Shown piece by piece: positions 35,793 to 45,387 of a DNA stretch of 57,290 nucleotides; position 1 is the first letter of the stretch, and each line of letters begins with the position of its first letter. A model generated the notes under the pieces. The model was not told the origin of the DNA and made no database searches. It was given only the letters and a program-made list of their open reading frames with translations. The stretch spans positions 1-57,290 of the forward strand of contig LVBI01000040.1 in NCBI GenBank assembly GCA_001603145.1, read 5' to 3'. The translations under genes were made by a program, and so were the position numbers. Source of the DNA: Spirochaetales bacterium Spiro_07. Lineage in GTDB: Bacteria; Spirochaetota; Spirochaetia; Treponematales; Treponemataceae.

Positions 35793-37057
35793 TGACACAT
35801 TCAGATAACGGTTTTTTTAATAGATATGGCGGAAAATATGTAGCCGAAGTGCTGCGCCGCCCGCTTGATGAGCTTGAAACAGCTTTCAAAGAAGCAATGC
35901 AAGACGAAGCTTTTTTGAATGAACTGAAAACAATTCACCGCGATTATATAGGAAGAGAAACGCCGCTTTTGTATGCGGAAACTGCGACAAAGCTTTTAGG
36001 CGGCGCGCAGATTTACATCAAGCTTGAAGGCTTGGCAAACACCGGCGCACACAAGATTAACAACGCAATCGGGCAGTGCCTGCTTGCAAAGCGCATGGGC
36101 AAAAAGCGCATAATTGCAGAAACAGGCGCCGGTCAGCATGGCGTAGCGACAGCGGCGGCTTGCGCAAAGCTCGGGCTTGATTGCACTGTGTACATGGGCG
36201 AAGTTGACGTGCGCCGTCAGCAGCCGAATGTTTCCACAATGGAAATGTACGGCGCGAAAGTTCATGCTGTAACAAGCGGCAGCCGCACTTTAAAAGATGC
36301 CGTAAACGAAGCGATGCGCGACTGGGCTGCGAACCCCGATACAACGCATTATTGCCTCGGCTCGGCATTAGGACCTGCGCCTTTTCCTGATATTGTGCGC
36401 GAATTTCAGAGCGTTATCGGCCGTGAAGTTGAAAGGCAGGCTAAGGAGCGCGGCCTTGACGTTGCGGCTCTTGTTGCGTGTTGCGGCGGCGGTTCAAACT
36501 CAATCGGTTTTTTCAGCCCGTTCATCGACAAAAAAGAGCCGCGCCTTATTGCGGTTGAAGCTGGCGGCACCGGCCCGGGCGTGGGGCAGAATGCAAGCCG
36601 CATGACAGGCGATGCAAGCCGCGAAGGAATTATGCAAGGCTATAAATCGCGCTTCTTGCTTGACGAAGACGGCCAGTCTTTGCCCACAAGCTCAATTTCG
36701 GCCGGGCTTGATTATTGCGGCATCGGGCCACAGCTTGCGGCTCTTGGCAATTCTGGCCGCATAGAGTTTACTTCGGCTCTTGATAGAGAAGCTTTGGACG
36801 CTGTGACGTTCTTCGCCAAAAACGAAGGCGTGCTCTTTGCAATGGAAAGCGCGCACGCCGGAGCGGCGGCAATCAAGCTGGCACCGACCTTGCCGAAAGA
36901 CAAGGCGATAATAATCAATATGTCTGGGCGCGGCGATAAAGATATCTTTATAACTTGCCCTGTTTTCCGCCCTGAAGAATGGAAGAAATTCTTAGTTTCT
37001 GAACTTGAGCGTCTGAATGAAAACAAAGACATTCATCAGGCGAAAATCATGAATTAA
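35792..37057 (+). CDS. trpB: Tryptophan synthase beta subunit
   Basis: PLP enzyme that joins indole and serine. The PLP lysine is in GAHKINNAIGQ; the glycine loop CCGGGSNSIG binds the phosphate; the N-terminal YGGKYVAEVLRRPLDEL and AETGAGQHGVATA are typical of TrpB1. At 421 residues it is slightly longer than usual. GGAG lies before the ATG at 35792, which overlaps the trpCF stop by one base. Confidence 0.98.
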   Translation: MTHSDNGFFNRYGGKYVAEVLRRPLDELETAFKEAMQDEAFLNELKTIHRDYIGRETPLLYAETATKLLGGAQIYIKLEGLANTGAHKINNAIGQCLLAKRMGKKRIIAETGAGQHGVATAAACAKLGLDCTVYMGEVDVRRQQPNVSTMEMYGAKVHAVTSGSRTLKDAVNEAMRDWAANPDTTHYCLGSALGPAPFPDIVREFQSVIGREVERQAKERGLDVAALVACCGGGSNSIGFFSPFIDKKEPRLIAVEAGGTGPGVGQNASRMTGDASREGIMQGYKSRFLLDEDGQSLPTSSISAGLDYCGIGPQLAALGNSGRIEFTSALDREALDAVTFFAKNEGVLFAMESAHAGAAAIKLAPTLPKDKAIIINMSGRGDKDIFITCPVFRPEEWKKFLVSELERLNENKDIHQAKIMN

Positions 37058-37078
37058 TTTGATTTATATGGAAGAAAT

Positions 37079-37831
37079 ATGAGCAAAATAAAACTAATGT
37101 CACATCTTGTTGCCGGTTTTCCGACAGACGAACTTGCGCTTACGGCTGCCCGCGCCCTTGTTGCAGGCGGTGCAGATATTCTTGAGATTCAGCTTCCGTT
37201 CAGCGACCCAAGCGCAGACGGCCCTGCCATTCAGAGCGCATGCACTGAGGTTTTGGAGCGCCATTATAAGACGGCCGACGGCTTGCGCTTTATCGAAACA
37301 ATTCACAAAGAGTTCCCAGAAGTTACGATTTACATTATGAGTTACGGCAGCTTGGTTTATACGCCGGGCGTGGCTGAATTCTGCAAGAAGGCGGCTGCCG
37401 CCGGTGTAAAGGGCATGATTGTGCCTGACCTGCCGTTTGACTTTGACGAAGGGCTTACGGCCGCTTGTAAAGCTAACGGCATGATAAATATTCCAGTTGC
37501 TGCGCCGAGCATGAGCGGAGAGCGACTGAAAAAGCTTGCTGAAGCTGGTTTTCCGTATATTTATGCTGCGCTTAGAACAGGCATAACCGGAACAGATACA
37601 ACGATTAACGATGAAACAATCAGCTTTTTGAAGAAGGTAAGTGCCGGCGGTTCAAAGATTTACGGCGGTTTCGGTATCTCTAACGGCGCACAGTCAAAAG
37701 CGCTTGCTGATTCGGTTGATGCGGTCGTTGCAGGCTCTGTCTTTGTAAGGCTCATCGACAAAAACAGAGCAGACAAGCAGAAGCTCTTTGACGAAGTAAA
37801 AACCAAGACAGCCGAAATCACCGGTGCGTAA
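37079..37831 (+). CDS. trpA: Tryptophan synthase alpha subunit
   Basis: Cleaves indole-3-glycerol phosphate and passes indole to TrpB. The 250 residues contain LEIQLPFSDPSADGPAIQ with the catalytic Glu and Asp region, GMIVPDLPFD and the phosphate-binding IYGGFGISNGAQSK. GGAAG precedes the ATG. Last gene of the trp operon; repeats follow. Confidence 0.97.
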   Translation: MSKIKLMSHLVAGFPTDELALTAARALVAGGADILEIQLPFSDPSADGPAIQSACTEVLERHYKTADGLRFIETIHKEFPEVTIYIMSYGSLVYTPGVAEFCKKAAAAGVKGMIVPDLPFDFDEGLTAACKANGMINIPVAAPSMSGERLKKLAEAGFPYIYAALRTGITGTDTTINDETISFLKKVSAGGSKIYGGFGISNGAQSKALADSVDAVVAGSVFVRLIDKNRADKQKLFDEVKTKTAEITGA

Positions 37832-37844
37832 AAGCTCTTAAGTC

Positions 37845-38011
37845 TGGAGCTTTTCGCAGAAGCTTGTTCTACAAATATAAGACTATGCGGCGAAAAGTGT
37901 CTGTTTTTGCATAGCAAAAACAGACGGCTTATGTGCAGCGTGCTTTTTTATAGCTTTATCGTAGTTTCTCGTAAAATATGCACTGCGGCGAAAAGCACCG
38001 GTCGTCAGACA
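37845..38011. repeat. Hairpin repeat (98-bp unit) downstream of trpA
   Basis: CTTTTCGC...GCGAAAAG (from about 37851) leads into a perfect hairpin GTCTGTTTTTGC/GCAAAAACAGAC (37900-37925), then GTGCAGCGTGCTTTTTTATAG. GCGGCGAAAAG starts again at 37985, 98 bases later, in a truncated second unit. The same units occur at 42742-42960. The rest, up to the next gene at 38171, is AT-rich with GCTATAAT at about 38050, and an open stretch without a start codon whose origin I cannot tell. Confidence 0.7.
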
Positions 38012-38170
38012 TTTGTTTTTCCTGTTTTAACACATAAACGGAATTCTTGTGCTATAATCAAGTAGATGACAATTTCAAACATATTGATGTTATAATTCCC
38101 AAAAATAACCTTACTGAAATCACAGGCGTGTCTGACAGCGGATCAGTTTATAGGAGAGATAGAGGCATTT

Positions 38171-39244
38171 ATGGATAAAGAATGGTCAGAAAAAAACAAG
38201 GAAATGCAGTCTCTGATTGCAAAGGAAAATACGTTTTCAGACGGAATAAAAGCTCTTATTGAATTGCGCAGCAACTTGTTTGAGCAGATAACAGCAATCG
38301 TGAATACATTTCCGGCGCAGGCTTTTTATCAGATGCCGTTTGGTTCTGGTGAAGGAAATCATTGTACAAGCCTTGCATGGTCGCTCTGGCATGTTTTCCG
38401 CATTGAAGATATTGTCGCACATACATTGATTTTACAGGACAAGCAGATTTTTGAAAACGGCTGGCAGACGAAGACTCAAAGCCCGGTTATTACAACCGGC
38501 AACGAGTTTGACGGCACAGCTGTGGCAGACTTTTCAAAGAAGCTGAACATCAAAGCACTTTATGAATACTGCAAGGCTGTTATGGATTCAACAAATACGC
38601 TTCTGGCGGGCTTGAAATTTTCAGATTTAAAGAAAGGGTTTTTGGCTGATGACCGGGAAAGACTTATTGCAGGCAAGTGTGTAAGCACAGACGAAAGTGC
38701 TTACTGGCTGATTGACTACTGGTGCGGAAAGAATATAAAAGGCTTGATACAAATGCCGTTTTCACGCCATTGGATAATGCATGTTGAGGCGATGAGGCGC
38801 ATTAAAAACAAACTGTGTCAAAAAGCAAAAAAAGGCGTAGATCAAATTGCCTATTGCGGACTTTACTGTAAGCACTGCTTTTTAACTGAATGGTGCGGCT
38901 CGTGCAGAACGGTTTACAACACTTGTTCCTATGCAACTGAATCACCGGACGGCGTGTGCCCGAATACAGCCTGCTGCAAACAAAAGGGCATAGACGGCTG
39001 CTACGAATGTGAAGAGCTTTACAACTGTCACAAAGGTTTTTACGCCCTCGACGAAGAAACAAATGCAGTAAGAGTTCTTGGCCTGTTCATTCAGAAATAC
39101 GGTAAAAAAGAATTTATGAAAGTCATGGATTTCATGCACCAGAATGAAAAATTCCAGAAGGTTCAGGATGTTCTCGGGTGCGACATCGGTGAAGGCTTGA
39201 AGCGCCTTGAAGACTGGAGAAAAAAAATGCTGAATAAGGATTGA
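38171..39244 (+). CDS. DinB-like / DUF3795 two-domain protein
   Basis: A 357-residue protein. Residues about 20-215 resemble DinB/YfiT four-helix proteins, with three histidines suited to a metal site (SLWHVF, SRHWIMH). Residues about 225-345 are Cys-rich and match DUF3795: IAYCGLYCKHCFLTEWCGSCR, TACCKQKGIDGCYECEELYNC, FYALDEETNAVRVLGLFIQKYG. The cysteines suggest a metal cluster or zinc. Both families are poorly understood; no activity is claimed. GGAGAGATAGAGG precedes the ATG. A broken HAD gene follows after five bases. Confidence 0.75.
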   Translation: MDKEWSEKNKEMQSLIAKENTFSDGIKALIELRSNLFEQITAIVNTFPAQAFYQMPFGSGEGNHCTSLAWSLWHVFRIEDIVAHTLILQDKQIFENGWQTKTQSPVITTGNEFDGTAVADFSKKLNIKALYEYCKAVMDSTNTLLAGLKFSDLKKGFLADDRERLIAGKCVSTDESAYWLIDYWCGKNIKGLIQMPFSRHWIMHVEAMRRIKNKLCQKAKKGVDQIAYCGLYCKHCFLTEWCGSCRTVYNTCSYATESPDGVCPNTACCKQKGIDGCYECEELYNCHKGFYALDEETNAVRVLGLFIQKYGKKEFMKVMDFMHQNEKFQKVQDVLGCDIGEGLKRLEDWRKKMLNKD

Positions 39245-39249
39245 TTTTT

Positions 39250-39378
39250 ATGAAATGGATTTTTTTTGATCTTGGTGCAACCTTAGTTGATGAAAGCGAT
39301 GTATATAAAAGCCGGTGTGGCAGTCTTTCTCATGCCGAATTTAGTTCGGTATCTGCCCTGTATGCTTTGTCATACTGA
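39250..39378 (+). pseudogene. HAD-type hydrolase, 5' fragment
   Basis: The first 22 codons read MKWIFFDLGATLVDESDVYK and match the start of HAD-superfamily phosphatases, with the nucleophile Asp7 in FFDLGATLVDE. After residue 23 the frame enters a dispersed CATGCCGAATTTAGTTCGG repeat and stops at 39376. AAGGATTG precedes the ATG. The rest of the gene is gone, apparently replaced by the repeat. Confidence 0.75.
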
Positions 39379-39405
39379 ACTTGTTCGCCGTCGGCGGTTT
39401 TCAGC
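39320..39405. repeat. Dispersed CATGCCGAA/CATACTGAAC repeat
   Basis: Contains CATGCCGAATTTAGTTCGGTATCTG and CATACTGAACTTGTTCGCC-type segments, related to the pieces at about 17342 and 54881. It truncates the HAD gene and reaches the end of the LysR gene. Confidence 0.55.
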
Positions 39406-40297
39406 TTATGCCTAAACCGAAATCTTGCTTGCTATAAAGCTCGATGTATTTTGTCAGATAATCATAGAAAATCTGAACGTGAATGTTGTCGCTGTTTACG
39501 TCGTACTTTTCGATTATGATGTCGCGTGAACATTCGGGCTTTTCAATCTTTTTCAGCAGAATGCGCCCTTGCTGTATGCCTAGTGAAGTAAATTTAGGCC
39601 AAAAGCCGATGCCCATGTTGTTGTTAATCATAAAGCGAACAACACCGGGATCATCGCTTTCAAAGACGGTGTTCGGCTTTACTCCTGCTTCTTTTAAGAA
39701 AGATGTACATATTTCACCGAAATTCTTCTTTTCTGAAAGTTGTACAAAATTCATGTCTGTAACTTCGCTAAGCATAATTGAGTCTTTGCCACGGAAGCGC
39801 GGAATATCTGGCACGGCAAGATAAATCGGTTCGGTGAATACGTTGAGGCTGTCTGTTTTGCGCTTTTTTGAGCGGTAGTGGCGCACAGTTGTAACAGAAA
39901 TGTCAGAGATTTCTGATTGTTCATTTTGCAAAACCTCAAAATTAAGGTCTGGGTCTATTCTGTGGAATTCACGGATTGCATTTACAACGATGAACCAAGA
40001 TGAAAAGACGTTTAGCCTTATAGTTGTTTTTTCATGCAGCTGCAAGTTTTTCATTCTTTCTGGCAGCGAATTGAGTGACTCGCATAAAGGCATTAACTCT
40101 TCATAGAGCATTTTGCCATAAGGGCTCAGCAAGATTGAGCGGCCGTGCGGCACGAAAAGCGGTACGCCGAGTTCGTTTTCCATGCGGTGAATCGCGTTTG
40201 TAACAGCAGGCTGGCTTACATGCAGCTTTTCGGCGCTGTTCCTTACATGCTGTTCTCTTGCGACTTCAAGAAAATATCGTAGCTGATAAAGTTCCAT
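39401..40297 (-). CDS. LysR-type transcriptional regulator
   Basis: A 298-residue LysR protein: MELYQLRYFLEVAREQHVRN SAEKLHVSQPAVTNAIHRME is the DNA-binding domain, followed by an effector-binding domain (VFSSWFIVVNAIREFHRIDP). The target is unknown. The divergent neighbour is a chemoreceptor gene 300 bases away. A palindrome GATAAAA-CTT-TTTTATC lies in its upstream region. Confidence 0.88.
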   Translation of the reverse strand: MELYQLRYFLEVAREQHVRNSAEKLHVSQPAVTNAIHRMENELGVPLFVPHGRSILLSPYGKMLYEELMPLCESLNSLPERMKNLQLHEKTTIRLNVFSSWFIVVNAIREFHRIDPDLNFEVLQNEQSEISDISVTTVRHYRSKKRKTDSLNVFTEPIYLAVPDIPRFRGKDSIMLSEVTDMNFVQLSEKKNFGEICTSFLKEAGVKPNTVFESDDPGVVRFMINNNMGIGFWPKFTSLGIQQGRILLKKIEKPECSRDIIIEKYDVNSDNIHVQIFYDYLTKYIELYSKQDFGLGIS

Positions 40298-40597
40298 TCG
40301 TATATAATAACAAAAAAAATGAATTTTGAAAATTATTGATAAAACTTTTTTATCGGTTGGAGATATTGGAAGTTTTCAGTATTTCCTTGAGTAGCTGTTA
40401 TAAATATAAGTGATATAAAGAAATATATTTGTTAAATAAATCTAATTAAAAGCCATAAAAAAGCATAATTGATAACTAAAAACATCACGAATCCATTAAT
40501 AGCCTTTTCTTTTAATTGTTGCACACTGTATATTCCTGCTGTAAACTTTTATATACGCTAATTTTTTATCCATTCAGAATTACAGGGGTAATATTAT
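40298..40597. promoter_or_regulatory. AT-rich divergent promoter region
   Basis: No gene is seen. It holds the 17-bp palindrome GATAAAA-CTT-TTTTATC (about 40338-40354) and, for the receptor gene, TTGCAC followed after 17 bases by TAAACT. AGGGGTAAT is the receptor's ribosome site. Confidence 0.4.
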
Positions 40598-42700
40598 ATG
40601 GCAATGAAAGAACTAGACAGGTTTGACACCACTGCACGGCGCGGCGTAAGGCTTCAGACAAAACTTATCGGCCTCATCTTTGGTAGCATTCTGCTTTGTG
40701 CATTAATCGTGGCATTTGTGTCGCTTACAGTGTTTGATAAAAAGCTTATAGAGAACACACAGAATGAGCTGCGCTATACAGAGCATGGTGCGCGGAACGT
40801 TATGCAGGATTGGGTTTCAACTCTTGTTATGTGCTCAGATCTTCTTTCGAATACTCCGGCTGTAATGCAGACGGCTTCTAATTCAGGCGGCCGCGGAATG
40901 GATGTTTATCTGAAAAACAAAGTTGATACGTTTGATTTGGATTTTGTTGCTATCATAGATTCTAAGGGAATTGTTGCAGCGACAAGCGGTTACGGCCTTT
41001 CTGTGGGCAAGAATGTTTCTTCTATGAAGTGTGTGTCAGAAGCGCTGAAAGGCAAAGCTGTTCAGACTTTTGAAGGCGTAGGTTCAAGCGAATTTTCTGC
41101 ACTTGCGGCAAGCCCTATAAAAGACAGCGGCAAAGTTGTTGGCTGTGTCATTTCGGGCTATAATTTGACTGACGGCTATTTTACAGAGCTTATGCAGAAA
41201 ACTTACAATGTTGAAGCAACTGTATTCAAAGATTATGTGCGCATGGAATCGACTATACCGAATGTGACAGGCACTGTGCTTGACAATCAAATGATTGTTG
41301 ACAAAGTTCTTGGCGGCGGTGAAACTTTTGAGGGCAAGAACATCATCAAGGGCAAGTCGTATTATTCGACCTATCAGCCGCTTTTAGACAGCGACGGCGC
41401 TATAAAGGGCATGATCTTTGTGGCAAAGGGCGTTGAGGTTGTAAACGCTGTAAAGATGACCACGCTGACTATTGTAATCCCGTTGGTTTCAGTGCTGATA
41501 ATTCTGCTTATGATAGGCAGTTATTCGTTCATCCACTGGCTTATGTGGCGCATCTATAACGTTACCAATTTCTTAAAGGAACTTGAAACAGGCGAAGCTG
41601 ACTTGACGAAGCGGTGCAAGCTCTTTATCCGCGATGAAATCGGTGACTTGATTATTCACTTTGACTTGTTCCTCGACAAGCTTCAGCAGATTATGCGCGA
41701 TGTTCAGAATTCCAAAGGCAAGTTGAATGATTCTGGCACTCGCATGGTTCGCAGTGCCGAAGATACAGCTGGTGCGATTTCGCAGATTATTTCAAATATT
41801 GACGGCATTTCTTCTCAGATAGTCAGCCAGAGCGATAGCGTTTCGCAAACAGCAACGGCTGTTAACGACATTTCGCAGAACATAACAAGCATGGATTCTC
41901 TTGTTGAAAGCCAGTCTTCGGGCGTAGAAGATGCTTCTTCTGCCGTTGAAGAGATGATTGGCAATATTTCGTCTGTAAACACGTCTGTAGACAAAATGGC
42001 AGACTCTTTCCAGATGCTCGCTTCTGATGCCAGCACCGGCTTCGGCAAGCAGCAGGACGTAAACGAAAAGATTCAGCAGATTGAGAAGCAGTCTGAAATG
42101 CTTGTTGAAGCTAACGCGGTAATCTCGAACATTGCGGAACAGACGAATTTGCTCGCGATGAACGCCGCAATTGAAGCGGCTCACGCTGGCGAGGCCGGCA
42201 AAGGCTTTGCTGTTGTTGCTGATGAAATCCGAAAGCTTTCTGAAACTTCTACAACGCAGTCAAAGACTATCGGTGAGCAGCTGAACAAGATTAAAGACTC
42301 AATTATGCAGGTTGTAACCGCTTCAAGAGAATCTAGCGAAGCGTTCGCCTCTGTTTCTTCTAGAATCAAGGAAACTGATGAGCTTGTGCTTCATATTAAG
42401 TCTGCAATGCAAGAGCAGAACGCCGGTTCAAAGCTTATCGGCAATGCCCTTAGAAATATGAATGACAGCACTGTTGAAGTTCAGAAGGCTTCTAAGCAGA
42501 TGTCTTCTCAGAATGAAAAAATCAAAAAAGAGATGTCTGCCTTGCAAGACATGACTGACAAAATGAAGCATAGCATGGAAACAATGTCGGCCGGTGCACA
42601 GCGTATCAACGAAACTGGCAGCGTTCTCGGCAGCATTTCATCTCAAATGACCGAAGCAATCGAGAAAATCGGTAGCCAAATAGACTTGTTTAAGGTCTAA
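40598..42700 (+). CDS. Methyl-accepting chemotaxis protein
   Basis: A transmembrane chemoreceptor of 700 residues. A helix at about 24-46 is followed by a periplasmic double-Cache-type sensor (about 50-285: [34 protein letters not shown]), a second helix (about 292-315), a HAMP domain and a long signalling hairpin with [34 protein letters not shown]. The tip is the conserved CheA/CheW contact. The C terminus (GSQIDLFKV) has no NWETF-type tether. The ligand is unknown, but Cache domains of this sort commonly bind amino acids or small acids. Confidence 0.96.
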   Translation: MAMKELDRFDTTARRGVRLQTKLIGLIFGSILLCALIVAFVSLTVFDKKLIENTQNELRYTEHGARNVMQDWVSTLVMCSDLLSNTPAVMQTASNSGGRGMDVYLKNKVDTFDLDFVAIIDSKGIVAATSGYGLSVGKNVSSMKCVSEALKGKAVQTFEGVGSSEFSALAASPIKDSGKVVGCVISGYNLTDGYFTELMQKTYNVEATVFKDYVRMESTIPNVTGTVLDNQMIVDKVLGGGETFEGKNIIKGKSYYSTYQPLLDSDGAIKGMIFVAKGVEVVNAVKMTTLTIVIPLVSVLIILLMIGSYSFIHWLMWRIYNVTNFLKELETGEADLTKRCKLFIRDEIGDLIIHFDLFLDKLQQIMRDVQNSKGKLNDSGTRMVRSAEDTAGAISQIISNIDGISSQIVSQSDSVSQTATAVNDISQNITSMDSLVESQSSGVEDASSAVEEMIGNISSVNTSVDKMADSFQMLASDASTGFGKQQDVNEKIQQIEKQSEMLVEANAVISNIAEQTNLLAMNAAIEAAHAGEAGKGFAVVADEIRKLSETSTTQSKTIGEQLNKIKDSIMQVVTASRESSEAFASVSSRIKETDELVLHIKSAMQEQNAGSKLIGNALRNMNDSTVEVQKASKQMSSQNEKIKKEMSALQDMTDKMKHSMETMSAGAQRINETGSVLGSISSQMTEAIEKIGSQIDLFKV

Positions 42701-42702
42701 TA

Positions 42703-42960
42703 CTTTTCGCATTAGATAAATCTACGTTTAAAGATTATTAAGCGAAAAGGGTCTGTTTTTGCAGCGCAAAAACAGACAACTGGTGTACAATGCCCATTTT
42801 TATAGTTTCATCGTGTTTTTCGCAACATATGCACTGTGGCGAAAAGTGTTTGTTTTTGCTTCACAAAAACAAACGGCTTGTGGGCAGCGTGCTTTTTTAT
42901 AGCTTCATCGTAGTTTTTCGCAAAACATGCACTGCGGCGAAAAGTGCCGCTCTTGTGCAC
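42703..42960. repeat. 97-98 bp tandem hairpin repeats
   Basis: GCGAAAAG begins at 42742, 42839 and 42937, giving units of 97 and 98 bases. Each starts with a hairpin: GTCTGTTTTTGC/GCAAAAACAGAC in the first, GTTTGTTTTTG/CAAAAACAAAC in the second, so both arms changed together. Each then has a spacer ending TATAGTTTCATCGTG...CGCAA. A CTTTTCGC arm at 42703 pairs with the first GCGAAAAG. No gene is seen between 42701 and 43501. Confidence 0.8.
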
Positions 42961-43016
42961 CGCTTATCAGAGCGTGCCCTGTGTACCATCTTTTAGAGTG
43001 CGCTATTGTGCACCAT

Positions 43017-43410
43017 CCCGCAAGTTTTTGCGAAGCAAAAAAGTTGGCATTTCACAGATTTATCACATGTTTTTAGGTTAATCTGTCCATGTACAATCCG
43101 CCTGACAGTTTTCGCAAGAAAACTGTGCGGGGTTGCTAGATTAATCTGTATTGTAGATTAAGCTAACTTTGTACTAATCCCGCAAGTTTTTGCGAAGCAA
43201 AAAGTTGGCATTTCACAGATTTATCACATGTTTTTAGATTAATCTGTCCATGTACAATCCGCCTGACAGTTTTCGCAAGAAAACTGTGCGGGTTTGCTAG
43301 ATTAATCTGTATTGTAGATTAAGCTAACTTTGTACTAATCCCGCAAGTTTTTGCGAAGCAAAAAAGTTGGCATTTCACAGATTTATCACATGTTTTTAGA
43401 TTAATCCGTT
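43017..43410. repeat. 161-bp tandem repeats, 2.4 copies
   Basis: Units begin with CCCGCAAGTTTTTGCG at 43017, 43179 and 43340; the third breaks off near 43405. The first two differ by a few bases and one A. Each full unit has a hairpin CAAGTTTTTGC-GAA-GCAAAAAGTTG and a hairpin ACAGTTTTC-GCAA-GAAAACTGT, then AGATTAATCTG...AGATTAAGCT. It ends just upstream of the rpsP promoter. Confidence 0.9.
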
Positions 43411-43426
43411 GTGAAATGCGCAATGA

Positions 43427-43455
43427 TTGACTTTTTATGCGGTTTTTTGTATAAA
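43427..43455 (+). promoter_or_regulatory. Promoter of the rpsP operon
   Basis: TTGACT (43427-43432), 17-base spacer, TATAAA (43450-43455), 46 bases ahead of rpsP. It lies directly after the tandem repeats. Confidence 0.75.
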
Positions 43456-43501
43456 AGAGAATAAACCTTTTTAAGGTAAAATATATTTTGGGAGTTACCA
43501 A

Positions 43502-43747
43502 GTGGTTAAAATCAGACTTAAGAAGTTTGGATCAAAAGGCCGCCCTTTCTACCGCATCGTAGTTCAGGACGTCCGCAAACCTCGAGATGGTACTACAATC
43601 GAAGAAATCGGTGTATATCATCCAATCGAAAAAGAAGAAAATCAGATTGCTTTCAACGAAGAGAGAGCACGCTACTGGATTGGCGTTGGTGCACAGCCAA
43701 CAGACACAGTCCGCAAGATTTTCAACAAGAAAAACTTTCACATCTAA
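43502..43747 (+). CDS. rpsP: 30S ribosomal protein S16
   Basis: Primary small-subunit protein needed for 16S rRNA folding. The 81 residues begin [20 protein letters not shown] and include [13 protein letters not shown], both diagnostic. It starts with GTG after GGGAG. First gene of the translation operon. Confidence 0.98.
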   Translation: MVKIRLKKFGSKGRPFYRIVVQDVRKPRDGTTIEEIGVYHPIEKEENQIAFNEERARYWIGVGAQPTDTVRKIFNKKNFHI

Positions 43748-43765
43748 TAGTAGGGGAGTGTAGGG

Positions 43766-43999
43766 ATGGAAAAAGACCTGGTTGAATACTTAGCCAAATC
43801 ATTGGTCGATGATCCCGGGGCTGTCTCTGTGAACGAGGTTGAAGGTGAAAAGGGTGCGGTTCTCGAATTGAGAGTTGCACAAGCTGATATCGGTAAAGTA
43901 ATCGGAAAATACGGCCGCATCGCCAAGGCGCTTCGGACTGTATTGAGTGCTTCTGCCGGAAAAACCGGAAAGCGTTATACGCTGGAAATCCTTGACTGA
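43766..43999 (+). CDS. khpA: KH-domain RNA-binding protein KhpA
   Basis: A 77-residue single KH domain; the RNA-contact loop is IGKYGRIAK in place of the usual GxxG block GKxGR. In other bacteria KhpA pairs with KhpB/Jag and binds many RNAs. It lies in its standard place between rpsP and rimM. GGGGAG precedes the ATG, and its stop overlaps the rimM start by one base. Confidence 0.95.
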   Translation: MEKDLVEYLAKSLVDDPGAVSVNEVEGEKGAVLELRVAQADIGKVIGKYGRIAKALRTVLSASAGKTGKRYTLEILD

Positions 44000-44580
44000 T
44001 GGAGCAGCGCTCTGGTACATCAAATCAGCGGTTTGTTGTAGGGATTATCCGCCAGCCGCATGGACTAACGGGTAAGTTTAAGGTGGAAAGTACTTCAGGC
44101 GAATGTGAGCATTTTGCTCAGATGACGGAAGTTACTTTGCGGAACGGAGATACGGAAAAGCTTTTTGCCGTAGAAGCGGTTGAAGGCAATATTTCCAATC
44201 TGCTGATGAAATTAGCTGGCATAAACAGCCCCGAAGATGCTTCAAAGTATCGCAACTGGGAAATTGTTGTGCCGCGAGACAAGGCTTGTCCTTTAAAAGA
44301 GGGTGAGTACTATGTCGAAGATCTAAAACAATGCACGCTTATTTATAGCGGGCAAGACGGGTGTGCAGCGAAGACTGCGCCTATTGAAATAGGTACGATT
44401 ACAAGCGTAACGGAAGGCGGAGCCGGTTACCTTTTGGAGGTTTCCTTATCCGAGAGCTTTGCCGGTTATGGCGGAAACAATGCAAAGACGAGGCTGATTC
44501 CTTTTAAGGATGAATTCATCGGAAGCATTGACATTGAACGCAAAACCGCACAGCTGATGCACCTCTGGATTCTGGAGTAG
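43999..44580 (+). CDS. rimM: Ribosome maturation factor RimM
   Basis: Assists 30S head maturation by binding S19. The 193 residues include VGIIRQPHGLTGKFKVES at the N terminus and the PRC-barrel half with YYVEDLKQCTL and RLIPFKDEFI. Placed between khpA and trmD as in most bacteria. Confidence 0.95.
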   Translation: MEQRSGTSNQRFVVGIIRQPHGLTGKFKVESTSGECEHFAQMTEVTLRNGDTEKLFAVEAVEGNISNLLMKLAGINSPEDASKYRNWEIVVPRDKACPLKEGEYYVEDLKQCTLIYSGQDGCAAKTAPIEIGTITSVTEGGAGYLLEVSLSESFAGYGGNNAKTRLIPFKDEFIGSIDIERKTAQLMHLWILE

Positions 44581-44583
44581 TCT

Positions 44584-45387
44584 ATGAAATTCCATGTGCT
44601 GACCTTGTTCCCCGAAATTCCTAAGGCCTTTTTTGAAAGCTCAATAATGGCCAAGGCTGTTGAAAAGGGAATAATTGCCTACGACTTGGTGAATATCAGA
44701 GATTTTGCTTTTGATAAACATAAAACTTGTGACGATAACCCGTACGGGGGTGGGGCCGGAATGCTTATGCTGCCGGAAACCCTCGGAGCTGCGCTTGATT
44801 CTGTAGAATCTTGGAAGAAGCGCGTTGTTTATGTGACGCCTTCTGGCAAGCCGCTTACACAGAAGCTTGCGCAAGAATTGAGTCAGGAAACTGACCTTGT
44901 GCTTATCTGCGGAAGATACGAAGGTATCGACCAGCGGATTATTGATTCGCGCGTAGATGATGAAATCTCAATCGGAGATTATGTAATGTCATCTGGCGAG
45001 ATTGCCGCTCTTGTGGTAATCGATACAGTATACCGCCTGATAGACGGTGTAATTTCAAGCGAATCTTTGGACGAGGAAAGCTATTCTGACGGGCTTCTGG
45101 AATATCCGCAATATACGCGGCCGGAAGTCTACAAAGGCATGCAAGTGCCCGAAGTGCTTTTGTCAGGCCATCACGAGAATATCCGTAAATGGCGCTTGAA
45201 ACAGAGACTGGCAAAAACGCTTGCGGTAAGGCCGGATTTGATTGCGGCTGCACGGCAAGCCGGAACTCTTTCGAAAGAAGCAGAGTTAATGATTGGCGAG
45301 CTGACCGGTTTTGCGGTTGCCCAGCCAAAAAAGAAGCGCAAAAAACGCATTCTTGAAAAAACAGGAGACAAAGATGGACATAATTAA
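44584..45387 (+). CDS. trmD: tRNA (guanine-37-N1) methyltransferase
   Basis: Methylates G37 of tRNAs reading CNN codons with SAM, preventing frameshifts. Trefoil-knot motifs are present: [42 protein letters not shown] and [16 protein letters not shown]. After the normal end it carries a short basic tail ([11 protein letters not shown]), whose DNA overlaps the first 14 bases of rplS. Confidence 0.97.
   Translation: MKFHVLTLFPEIPKAFFESSIMAKAVEKGIIAYDLVNIRDFAFDKHKTCDDNPYGGGAGMLMLPETLGAALDSVESWKKRVVYVTPSGKPLTQKLAQELSQETDLVLICGRYEGIDQRIIDSRVDDEISIGDYVMSSGEIAALVVIDTVYRLIDGVISSESLDEESYSDGLLEYPQYTRPEVYKGMQVPEVLLSGHHENIRKWRLKQRLAKTLAVRPDLIAAARQAGTLSKEAELMIGELTGFAVAQPKKKRKKRILEKTGDKDGHN

Noticed and set aside
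38026-38173. Open stretch of about 45 codons before the DinB-like gene
   Set aside because: No start codon with a ribosome site and no recognised family; it overlaps the next gene's start. It may be a decayed gene end but cannot be supported.
43017-43410. Possible CRISPR-like or clustered repeats
   Set aside because: The 161-bp units are head-to-tail without spacers; this is an ordinary tandem duplication.
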